Shown in pieces: positions 1 through 7,255 of a stretch of DNA of 64,000 bases. Source of the DNA: CAYYUA01 sp964542585 (GTDB lineage: Bacteria > Bacteroidota > Bacteroidia > CAILMK01 > CAYYUA01); the NCBI GenBank assembly GCA_964542585.1, contig CAZIUI010000002.1, forward strand, positions 1-64,000. The letters run 5' to 3'. Below the pieces are notes generated by a model. The model did not search any database, was not told the origin of the DNA, and was given only the letters and a program-made list of their open reading frames with translations. Made by a program: the position numbers and the translations under genes. Position 1 is the first letter of the stretch. Every line of letters starts with the position of its first letter.

Positions 1-147
1 CGGTTACACGAGGATTTCCCGGATCCCGCCAAGGCGGAAGGCGATGAAACGGAAACCTTGCAAGCTTTCCGGGAGACCCGGGATCAGATTCAGGCTTATG
101 TTGAAAACTTGGCGAATACACTTTTATCAGAACAAGGAAAAACTTAA
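1..147 (+). CDS. Low-molecular-weight phosphatase / arsenate reductase-like protein, C-terminal end (partial)
   Basis: Only the last 48 codons are in the window; the start and the catalytic Cys loop lie upstream. The visible tail contains EDFPDPAKAEGDE followed by FRETRDQIQAYVENL. This matches the C-terminal end of the LMW protein tyrosine phosphatase / arsenate reductase (ArsC) family, where a DPA element and an FR..RD.I helix close the domain. Location directly upstream of arsA and acr3 makes arsenate reduction the likely role, feeding arsenite to the efflux system. This is inferred from the tail and context, because the active site cannot be seen. Confidence 0.6.
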   Translation, partial: RLHEDFPDPAKAEGDETETLQAFRETRDQIQAYVENLANTLLSEQGKT

Positions 148-193
148 ATGAATTTCTTATCTAACTATTAATGTTTCGTTCTTTTTAAAATTA

Positions 194-275
194 TGGGGAT
201 TGTAAATCCCCAACCATTAAAGTTCGGGATTACAAATCCCGAACAGCCCTGTTGATCTTTCGGATTTGTAATCCG
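194..275. repeat. Cluster of three REP-like palindromes
   Basis: Three short imperfect palindromes share a GGATT-N3-AATCC core. They lie at 195-211 (GGGGATTGTAAATCCCC), 222-244 (GTTCGGGATT, ACA, AATCCCGAAC) and 261-275 (CGGATTTGTAATCCG). The second and third carry the same spacer in opposite orientation. Copies are about 20-27 nt apart in the gap before arsA. The arrangement resembles REP/BIME-type elements of the sort associated with RAYT transposases. No transposase is present in the window. Confidence 0.6.
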
Positions 276-326
276 CATTTTATTAGCTCAGTAAGTAGCT
301 CGAAAAATTCAGAAACTTAAAATAGG

Positions 327-2108
327 ATGACACCATACCTGTTCTTTACGGGCAAAGGAGGCGTAGGAAAGACTTGCCTGGCCAGTGCCACTGCCGTTAA
401 ACTGGCCGATGAAGGGAAAAACGTATTGCTGGTCAGTACCGACCCGGCTTCCAACCTTGAGGACGTACTGGAAAGCAAGGTTTCGGAATCGATCAGCCAG
501 GTTGAAGGCTTGCCGAACCTTTCAGCCATCAATATTGACCCGGAGATAGCGGCTGAGGAATATCGCAGCAGGATCCTGGAACCGTTGAAAGGCACTTTGC
601 CTGAGGAGGAAATCAAGCAAACGGAAGAAGAACTTTCCGGGGCTTGCACCACCGAAATTGCGGCTTTTGATGAATTTGCCCGTTTCATTTCCGGGGAAAA
701 TGAGGGCGGTCAATTTGATACCATCCTATTTGACACAGCGCCTACCGGTCATACGCTTCGGCTACTTGAGTTACCGTCAGCATGGGCGGAATTTGCTGAG
801 CAAAACCCCGAAGGCGCTTCCTGCCTGGGTCCGACTTCTGCCCTTCAAAACAGCCGGGAACGGTACAAAAAAGTCGTAGCCACCTTACGAGATGACGATC
901 AAACAACGTTTTACCTGGTGGCCCGTGCTGAAGCATCTTCATTGAAAGAAGCTTCGCGGACCAGTGAGGAGCTCAAAGCATTGGGGCTTAGCCATCAAAA
1001 ACTGCTGATCAACGGGGTTTTCAAGGCTTTGGACCCTTCTGATCCTTTTGCTCAAAAAATGGAAGCCAATGCCCGGGCCCAACTCAATGCCATTCCGGAG
1101 AACCTTCAAGGCTTAGAACAGCAGCATTTCCCGTTATTGCCGTACAATGTGCTGGGTTTGAAGAAACTCCGGTCCTTGCTGGATGAACAGCTACAAACGG
1201 AAGTCCTCCATGAAGACCTCGCTCCTGAACAAACGGTAACACCTTTTCTGGAAGGGATTGATGGGCTGGTCAATGACTTGACAGAAGGAAAAGACCACGG
1301 CCTCATCATGACGATGGGGAAAGGCGGGGTTGGCAAAACCATCACGGCTTCAGCCCTGGCCCTCATGATAGCCCGTCAGGGTTATAATGTCCATTTAACC
1401 ACGACAGACCCGGCCGCGCATGTACAGGATTTCACCAATCAAATGGAAGCCCTTCCGGGCAATCTCACCATTAACCGCATTGACCCTAAGGAGGAAACCC
1501 GTAAGTACCAGGAACGGGTCTTGCGCCAAAAAGGGGACAAACTGGATGAGGAAGGTAGAAGGCTTTTGGAAGAGGACCTGAAATCTCCCTGCACCGAAGA
1601 AGTAGCGGTCTTTCATGCTTTTTCCAAAGCCATCCAAAAAGCCAAGCGGCAGTTTGTGGTAGTGGATACAGCGCCTACCGGGCACACGCTAATGCTGCTT
1701 GATACGGCCGGCAGTTATCACCAGGAAGTCATGCGCAATGCTTCATCAGACCTGGGCAATATCAAAACGCCTTACATGATGCTACAGGACAGCAGCTTAT
1801 CCAAAGTTATCCTGGTCTCCCTTCCTGAAACGACCCCGATGCGCGAATCAGCCGAACTCCAAAAAGACCTGGAGCGAGCAGGTATTTCCCCGCATGCCTG
1901 GGTGGTGAACCAGAGCCTCTCTATGCATCCGGAATTGAAAGATCCCTTGCTGAAAAGCCGGGCAATGGCGGAATGGGAGGTCCTCTACACAATCCGGGAA
2001 AAGTATGCGGATCAGGTGTATGGCATTCCTTACCTGGTCAAAGACCCCTTATTACCGGCTTTGCTGGATTTTTACAGCAAACAGTTCACGGAAACCGTAA
2101 AGCATTAG
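327..2108 (+). CDS. arsA: Two-domain arsenite-activated ATPase ArsA
   Basis: 593 aa, the usual length of a duplicated ArsA. Each half has a deviant Walker A motif (GKGGVGKT near residues 9-16 and again near 331-338) and the DTAPTGHTL signature (near 136 and in the second half). The three Cys positions that bind As(III)/Sb(III) in E. coli ArsA appear conserved, in SGACTTEIAAFDEF (C107), GASCLGP (C166) and SPCTEEVAVFHAF in the second half. ArsA energises arsenite extrusion at the inner membrane. Here it lies between an ArsC-like gene and acr3, so the carrier partner is probably Acr3 rather than ArsB. No arsD chaperone is visible. Confidence 0.96.
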   Translation: MTPYLFFTGKGGVGKTCLASATAVKLADEGKNVLLVSTDPASNLEDVLESKVSESISQVEGLPNLSAINIDPEIAAEEYRSRILEPLKGTLPEEEIKQTEEELSGACTTEIAAFDEFARFISGENEGGQFDTILFDTAPTGHTLRLLELPSAWAEFAEQNPEGASCLGPTSALQNSRERYKKVVATLRDDDQTTFYLVARAEASSLKEASRTSEELKALGLSHQKLLINGVFKALDPSDPFAQKMEANARAQLNAIPENLQGLEQQHFPLLPYNVLGLKKLRSLLDEQLQTEVLHEDLAPEQTVTPFLEGIDGLVNDLTEGKDHGLIMTMGKGGVGKTITASALALMIARQGYNVHLTTTDPAAHVQDFTNQMEALPGNLTINRIDPKEETRKYQERVLRQKGDKLDEEGRRLLEEDLKSPCTEEVAVFHAFSKAIQKAKRQFVVVDTAPTGHTLMLLDTAGSYHQEVMRNASSDLGNIKTPYMMLQDSSLSKVILVSLPETTPMRESAELQKDLERAGISPHAWVVNQSLSMHPELKDPLLKSRAMAEWEVLYTIREKYADQVYGIPYLVKDPLLPALLDFYSKQFTETVKH

Positions 2109-2538
2109 CCAATAAAAACCGCTTGAAAACAAAAAATGAACCTTAAAGAGAAGTGCACCATGATAAAAGCGGCATAGGGAGTCAGCGCTCTCAAACCCGG
2201 CGAGCTTTCGAAGGGATGGACGAGGGGGCAAGCGCTATCGAGCCGTTTCTCGTAAAAGAGCTTCAAAAGGTATTTAAGACCGAAAAAATAAACGGCTAAT
2301 AGCAACATAACCTTAAGAAACGGCATACAGCGCGGCAGGGTTGGAAAGCGAGCCGCTGGTTTGACCGCGGACCCCCTGAAGCCGCGATTTTTGCTTCCTT
2401 TTTCTAAAAAAGGAAGGGATAATCATAAAATTTCGCAAAAATCAAAATAAGCATTATTAAGCAGTGAATCAATTTTCAATTACATGATCACCCTACTATA
2501 GAACAATTTTATAACCCTAAAAATAACTTCTTACACTA
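2109..2538. other. 430-bp gap between arsA and acr3 with a GC-rich block and a hairpin
   Basis: No convincing gene. Positions about 2160-2390 are distinctly GC-rich compared with the AT-rich stretch just before acr3. A perfect 10-bp hairpin (CTTCCTTTTT, loop CTA, AAAAAGGAAG) sits at 2394-2416 and could end the arsA transcript or protect its 3' end, although no T-tract follows. A 73-codon minus-strand reading frame (2105-2326) overlaps the arsA stop. It has no recognisable domain and I do not call it a gene. The block may be a relic of a repeat or mobile element. Confidence 0.5.
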
Positions 2539-3621
2539 ATGGCAAGCATGAAAAAAATGGGCTGGCTCGAGTCCCTGCTTACACTCTGGATATTCCTGGC
2601 CATGGCCGCAGGTGTGGCTATTGGCTACTTTTTCCCCTTCACTTCCGAATTAATTGATGCCGGCAGTGTGGGTTCTACGAACATTCCCATTGCCATCGGA
2701 TTGATCCTTATGATGTATCCGCCTTTGGCTAAAGTGAAATACAGGCTTTTACCGGAGGTGTTTAAAAATGTCAAGATCCTTTCTGTTTCCCTGGTTTTGA
2801 ATTGGATTGTGGGGCCGATTGTGATGTTTTTCCTGGCTATCATTTTCCTGCAAAACCACCCGGAATACATGGTGGGCCTGATTTTGATCGGACTGGCACG
2901 CTGCATTGCCATGGTGCTGGTTTGGAATGACCTGGCGGAAGGCAGTAAGGAATACGGGGCCGGATTGGTGGCGCTGAATAGCATTTTCCAGGTGTTCTTT
3001 TACAGCTTTTACGCCTGGGTGTTCATTACCATTCTGCCTCCTTTTTTCGGTTTTGAAGGCGCTATTGTTGACATATCTATTGCTACCATTGCCGAAAGCG
3101 TGGCGATTTACCTGGGTATTCCCTTTTTACTGGGTATTTTAAGCCGTGTCATTTTGGTCAAACAAAAAGGCGAGGAATGGTACCAGCAAAAGTTCATCCC
3201 TGCGATTTCTCCCATTACCATTATTGCCTTGTTGTTCACCATTATAGTCATGTTTTCGCTGAAGGGCGAGATGATTGTGGCCATACCGATGGATGTGGTG
3301 ACCATTGCGATTCCGTTGTTGCTGTATTTCACCCTGATGTTCTTGATAGGCTTCTTTGTCAGTAAGATGGCCGGTGCAAAATATGATGAAAATGCTGCTG
3401 TGGCCTTTACTGCGGCCGGTAACAATTTTGAGCTCGCCATAGCCGTGGCGATAGCCGTCTTTGGCTTGAACTCCGGTCAAGCGTTTGCGGGGGTTATCGG
3501 CCCGCTTATAGAGGTACCGGCTTTGATCCTGCTAGTGCGGGTAGCGTTTTGGCTAAAACGCAAATTTTACACGATTGATGCCAGTGCAGCTATTACCCCT
3601 GGAAGTAAGTCTAACGTTTGA
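2539..3621 (+). CDS. acr3: ACR3-family arsenite efflux transporter
   Basis: 360 aa, hydrophobic throughout with about ten predicted membrane spans. The two residues known to be essential in Acr3 carriers are recognisable: the Cys in GLARCIAMVLVWNDLA (C122) and the Glu in FTAAGNNFELA (E298). The protein exports arsenite across the cytoplasmic membrane, using the proton gradient alone or coupled to ArsA. The start MASMKKMGW is chosen at the first ATG; a second ATG nine bases later (MKKMGW) is equally plausible. It follows arsA after 430 bp and may have its own promoter, although I see no clear TAnnTTTG box. Confidence 0.95.
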   Translation: MASMKKMGWLESLLTLWIFLAMAAGVAIGYFFPFTSELIDAGSVGSTNIPIAIGLILMMYPPLAKVKYRLLPEVFKNVKILSVSLVLNWIVGPIVMFFLAIIFLQNHPEYMVGLILIGLARCIAMVLVWNDLAEGSKEYGAGLVALNSIFQVFFYSFYAWVFITILPPFFGFEGAIVDISIATIAESVAIYLGIPFLLGILSRVILVKQKGEEWYQQKFIPAISPITIIALLFTIIVMFSLKGEMIVAIPMDVVTIAIPLLLYFTLMFLIGFFVSKMAGAKYDENAAVAFTAAGNNFELAIAVAIAVFGLNSGQAFAGVIGPLIEVPALILLVRVAFWLKRKFYTIDASAAITPGSKSNV

Positions 3622-3880
3622 TTGCAACGCTAATGAGGATCTTGGGATTCGATCTTTACAATTATCCTTATGGGAAGAAATGGTTAGTGCTTTTGCCTTG
3701 AGCATTCAGGAAAACCACATAAATTTTTAACCTGCTTTGGTTGCAATAATGAGAGGCCTAATAATTCATCCATTCAAATAGGCATTTAAGCAATATTGAA
3801 AGATTGGCCCAATGTTCTAGGCCTATTAGAACCCTATTTTGAAGCGTTTGATAGAAATCCATAACCACTCTCCATTCCAT

Positions 3881-3928
3881 ATGTCCTCCCCCGGGGGGAG
3901 GACATTTTTGTCCCCCGCTGGCGGGAGA
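3881..3928. repeat. C/G-rich palindromic repeat
   Basis: Positions 3881-3905 form a perfect palindrome with 12-bp arms (ATGTCCTCCCCC and GGGGGAGGACAT) around one central G. It is followed by TTTTG and a second small hairpin, CCCGC-TG-GCGGG (3914-3925). A stem this stable followed by T's could act as a terminator. The composition contrasts strongly with the flanking AT-rich DNA, which suggests a dispersed intergenic repeat. Confidence 0.55.
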
Positions 3929-4110
3929 CTGAGGGGGTGGAACCACTGGAAAATTGGTAGATAAACCCGACCAAAAAGGTGATTATTGCAGAAGTGCCTA
4001 CTTAAATTCATCCGTTGGAGGTTCAAAGGCCTATCAACTAGTGAAAACGAGAATAACCTAAGGGTAAAGAGCGGCACTACCTAAAAAACGGTAGGAAATG
4101 CTGATTTTTG

Positions 4111-4141
4111 TTGCAGCCTAAGCAAAAGCCCCTTACTTTTG
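4111..4141 (+). promoter_or_regulatory. Bacteroidota-type promoter for the response regulator
   Basis: TTG (4111-4113), a 20-nt spacer, then TACTTTTG (4134-4141), which matches the Bacteroidota -7 consensus TAnnTTTG. The predicted start of transcription lies about 17 nt before the ATG at 4163. Confidence 0.5.
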
Positions 4142-4162
4142 TTTGAAATTGTGGGTCAGTAA

Positions 4163-4843
4163 ATGAAAGCAGCAATGGTCAAGTTATTAATAGCAGAAGA
4201 TCATTACCTGGTTCGTCAGGGCATGAAGCGCGTGCTTGAAGGTCAAAATGATATCCGGATCGTTGGGGAGGCGCTGGATTGTTCCGAACTTGAGCAAATG
4301 GCACTTAAGGAACAACCGGATGTGCTCATCGTAGATTACACATCGGATATGTTCCCCGAAGAGGTTCTTCAGCCAATCTTAAAACTGGTTCCCCGTACCA
4401 AAGTGCTCGCTGTAACCCCTTCCCAATCCAAGATGACGCTTCAGAAAGGGCTTGATTTAGAAGTAACCAGCTTCCTTCTAAAAAATTGCGAGCAAGAAGA
4501 GATCATTGAAGCGATCCATGCCACCGCTAACCGCGAAAACTTTTTCTGTGGGCAGATCGTTGAGCAAATTCTTCACGAAAATCCGGAATCCGACCTTGCT
4601 TCTAGCGATATCATGAGCAGGGTTTGGGCTTCTTGTGAACCGGTTAAGATCAGCAGCAGAGAGGTGGAGATTATTCGGTTAATTGCCAAAGGGCACACCA
4701 CCAAAGAAATTGCTGATCAGCTTTTCCTAAGCACCCACACTGTGGTCACCCATCGCAAAAACATTATGCGAAAGCTCGGTATCAATAACACTGCCAGCCT
4801 GGTTATTTACGCTGTCCAGGAAAATATCGTGAAAGCCAATTAA
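4163..4843 (+). CDS. NarL/LuxR-family response regulator
   Basis: 226 aa. An N-terminal receiver domain (residues 7-125) has the acidic pair ED (12-13), the phospho-acceptor Asp at 58 (VLIVDYTS), a Thr in AVTPSQ and the Lys in SFLLKNC. The C-terminal LuxR-type HTH spans about 160-220 (SSREVEIIRLIAKGHTTKEI and LSTHTVVTHRKNIMRKLGI). It should bind DNA when phosphorylated. No histidine kinase is adjacent, so it is an orphan in this window. A consensus promoter precedes it and a strong terminator (4903-4928) follows, so it is probably monocistronic. A second ATG at 4175 (MVKLLIAEDH) could be the true start. Confidence 0.9.
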   Translation: MKAAMVKLLIAEDHYLVRQGMKRVLEGQNDIRIVGEALDCSELEQMALKEQPDVLIVDYTSDMFPEEVLQPILKLVPRTKVLAVTPSQSKMTLQKGLDLEVTSFLLKNCEQEEIIEAIHATANRENFFCGQIVEQILHENPESDLASSDIMSRVWASCEPVKISSREVEIIRLIAKGHTTKEIADQLFLSTHTVVTHRKNIMRKLGINNTASLVIYAVQENIVKAN

Positions 4844-4902
4844 CCGCCTATGTACAAGTAGGTAGCTTCCGGCCATCAGCAATAACAATTTTGAGGTTTA
4901 GT

Positions 4903-4928
4903 AAAAAGGGGGCATTAGCCCCCTTTTT
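4903..4928 (+). terminator. Rho-independent terminator of the response regulator gene
   Basis: An 11-bp perfect stem (AAAAAGGGGGC / GCCCCCTTTTT) with an ATTA loop, ending in a run of T's. It lies 60 nt after the stop codon at 4843. Confidence 0.85.
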
Positions 4929-5030
4929 TATGTCCTGTCAATTGAACAAGGGCTCCCTTTCTGCCGTCAGTCAATTTGTATTTTAGTCTTTTAACTTAAT
5001 CCTATGAATGGCTGACTAAAACTGCTTTAA

Positions 5031-7160
5031 GTGATGTATACAGAAGAGCAACAGCAGCAACTTCTCCAGAGATCTCAATCCTATTTAGCTTTAGCACATA
5101 GGAATGAGAAACCGTCCTATGATTGGGCAAAAGCAGAAATAGAAGGAATACGGGATGCGCTACGCTACCACGATTACCGCTACTATGTATTGGCAGATCC
5201 ACTAGTGCCTGACCCAGAATATGATAGCCTTTTCAAACTTCTGCAGCGGCTAGAAGAGACCTACCCTGACCTTCAAAGCCCATATTCTCCTACACAGCGG
5301 ATTCCAGAGGGTCTTACAGAGGAGTTTCCGCAGGTTTCCCACATGGTGTCCATGCTTTCCCTTGACAATTCCTACAATGAAGCCGATCTCCTGGATTTTG
5401 ATCGGCGGGTAAAGGAGTTAACCGGATTATCGGATGTGAGCTATTGTGTGGAACCCAAGTTTGACGGTGCAGGAATTTCCCTGATCTACGAAAATGACTA
5501 TTACACGCGTGGGGCAACAAGGGGAAACGGGGCTGTGGGCGATGACATCACTCCTAATCTTAAGGTCCTTCGCTCTATTCCCATGAAACCCGCTTTTTCG
5601 CAGTTAGGCATCTACAAGATAGAGCTCCGTGGAGAAGTTATGATCAATAAGGAGAACTTTGAAAAACTCAATAAACAACGGGTGGAACAAGGGCAGTCAC
5701 CATTGGCCAATCCCCGGAACTCAGCGGCTGGTGCATTGCGTCTTCATGACCCCAAGATTGTTGCAAATCGGGGATTGGAAGCTTTCATTTATGACATCAG
5801 TTATGCCATTGATAAAGATGGGAACAACCTTATCGGAAGCACCATCAAAAACCGGGATGAGAATATTGAATTGCTGCACAAGCTGGGCTTCAAGGCGCCT
5901 CAGCAAGAGCACACGGTTTACAACAACATCCAGGAAGTACTTCAATACTGTCGGGATTGGGAAGCCCACAGGGATGATTATGCCTTCGAGATTGATGGTA
6001 TGGTGATCAAGGTCAACAACCTCAACTTACAGGGCCAACTTGGTTTTACCAGCCACCACCCCCGATGGGCGATGGCCTACAAATTCAAAGCTCGGCAAGC
6101 ATCGTCCACTATCCAGGAAGTTCAGTTCCAGGTGGGTCGTGTAGGTACCATAACCCCCGTAGCAAAACTTGATCCTGTAAATATTGGCGGTGCCACTATT
6201 TCGTCCGTTTCTTTATTCAACGAGGATTTTCTACGAGAAAAAGATATACGCGAAGGTGATCGCGTATTGGTTGAGCGCGCTGGGGATGTTATTCCTTACA
6301 TCGTAAAAGTTATTGAAGAGGCCCGTGAAGGTGATGAGAAGCCCGTAGAATTTCCAGATTATTGTCCCTCCTGTGGTTCTTCCATCAGCCGACCTGAAGG
6401 GGACGCCAACTGGATCTGCACCAATATCAATTGCCCTGCACAAGTTTTGGAGCGCATGGGGCATTTTGTTTCAAAAGCCGCCATGGATATCGATGGGTTA
6501 GGGAGTCAGCAAATAAAACGCTTTTACGAATTGGGCTTACTCCAAAATATCCCGGATATTTACCGTTTGGATTATGGGCGCATTCAGCAATTGGAAGGCT
6601 TTGGTAAAAAATCCGTAGAGAACCTTGAAAATGCCATAAAGCGCTCTAAAAATCGCACGCTTCAGCAACTTTTATTTGGCCTGGGAATCCCTTTTGTAGG
6701 CAAAACCACTGCTAAGACCCTGGCGTCAAGCGTAGATGACCTTGAAGATCTGAAACATTGGTCCGAAGAAGATCTGACAGCACTTCAGGATGTGGGTCCG
6801 GTGGTAGCTGGTAGCATCAAGCAGTTTTTTCAGAATCCCCAAAACCTGGCTTTAATTCAAGAACTTCGAACACTTGGCGTTAAAACAACAGCCGAAGAAG
6901 CCGATCAACCAATAGAGGAACAACAGCCACTTAGCGGACAAACTTTTGTATTAACAGGAACCCTAAATAACTTATCAAGGGATGAAGCCACAGCCGCCGT
7001 TGAGCAACAGGGCGGGAAGGTCACCAGCGGTGTTAGTAGTAACACTAGCTACGTGGTTGCCGGAGATAATCCAGGTTCTAAACTCCAAAAGGCCAGAAAT
7101 CTTGACTCCGTTAGCGTCCTGGAGGAGGATGATTTTCTATCCTTAATAGGGCGAAAGTAA
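5031..7160 (+). CDS. ligA: NAD-dependent DNA ligase LigA
   Basis: 709 aa. The order is domain Ia (YHDYRYYVLADP, about 46-57), the adenylation domain with the nucleophile Lys in VEPKFDGAGIS (K143), the OB fold, a four-Cys zinc finger (CPSCG, then CTNINCPAQ), helix-hairpin-helix repeats and a C-terminal BRCT domain (SGQTFVLTGTL). It seals nicks in DNA replication and repair with NAD+ as cofactor. The N-terminus is about 30 residues longer than in many LigA proteins (a Gln-rich stretch before the Ia domain). No internal Met suits a shorter start, so the ATG at 5031 (or 5034) is kept. Confidence 0.97.
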   Translation: MMYTEEQQQQLLQRSQSYLALAHRNEKPSYDWAKAEIEGIRDALRYHDYRYYVLADPLVPDPEYDSLFKLLQRLEETYPDLQSPYSPTQRIPEGLTEEFPQVSHMVSMLSLDNSYNEADLLDFDRRVKELTGLSDVSYCVEPKFDGAGISLIYENDYYTRGATRGNGAVGDDITPNLKVLRSIPMKPAFSQLGIYKIELRGEVMINKENFEKLNKQRVEQGQSPLANPRNSAAGALRLHDPKIVANRGLEAFIYDISYAIDKDGNNLIGSTIKNRDENIELLHKLGFKAPQQEHTVYNNIQEVLQYCRDWEAHRDDYAFEIDGMVIKVNNLNLQGQLGFTSHHPRWAMAYKFKARQASSTIQEVQFQVGRVGTITPVAKLDPVNIGGATISSVSLFNEDFLREKDIREGDRVLVERAGDVIPYIVKVIEEAREGDEKPVEFPDYCPSCGSSISRPEGDANWICTNINCPAQVLERMGHFVSKAAMDIDGLGSQQIKRFYELGLLQNIPDIYRLDYGRIQQLEGFGKKSVENLENAIKRSKNRTLQQLLFGLGIPFVGKTTAKTLASSVDDLEDLKHWSEEDLTALQDVGPVVAGSIKQFFQNPQNLALIQELRTLGVKTTAEEADQPIEEQQPLSGQTFVLTGTLNNLSRDEATAAVEQQGGKVTSGVSSNTSYVVAGDNPGSKLQKARNLDSVSVLEEDDFLSLIGRK

Positions 7161-7188
7161 AAAGCCCTTCAGTAGTCCTGAAGGGCTT
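7159..7188 (-). terminator. Rho-independent terminator of the OmpA-family lipoprotein gene
   Basis: An 11-bp perfect stem (AAGCCCTTCAG / CTGAAGGGCTT, 7162-7188, 5-nt loop). Read on the minus strand it runs into TTTTT (7163-7159), about 70 nt past the stop of the gene at 7256. It abuts the ligA stop codon (7158-7160). On the plus strand the stem lacks a good T-tract, so it may serve both convergent genes but fits the minus strand best. Confidence 0.75.
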
Positions 7189-7255
7189 CCCTAAATTTTA
7201 CCAACAGCAAAGGCTTAATTAATTAGCGGCTACACTTCGACCTATGAGGCCCTTG

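Larger units (their letters stand above)
3622..4162. other. 541-bp intergenic region between acr3 and the response regulator
   Basis: No gene is supported. The region holds a C/G-rich palindromic repeat (3881-3928) and, at its right end, a Bacteroidota-type promoter (4111-4141) for the next gene. The short minus-strand reading frames here (3758-3946 and 3826-4077) run through the palindromic repeat and have no domain character. The rest is AT-rich sequence without recognisable structure. Confidence 0.5.

Noticed and set aside
2105..2326. 73-codon minus-strand frame after arsA, partly hydrophobic
   Set aside because: It overlaps the arsA stop, has no family resemblance I can name and lies in an odd-composition block. 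Not supported as a gene.
3758..4077. Two minus-strand frames in the spacer after acr3
   Set aside because: They run through the C/G palindrome and read as Pro/Gly-rich repeat translation, not as proteins.
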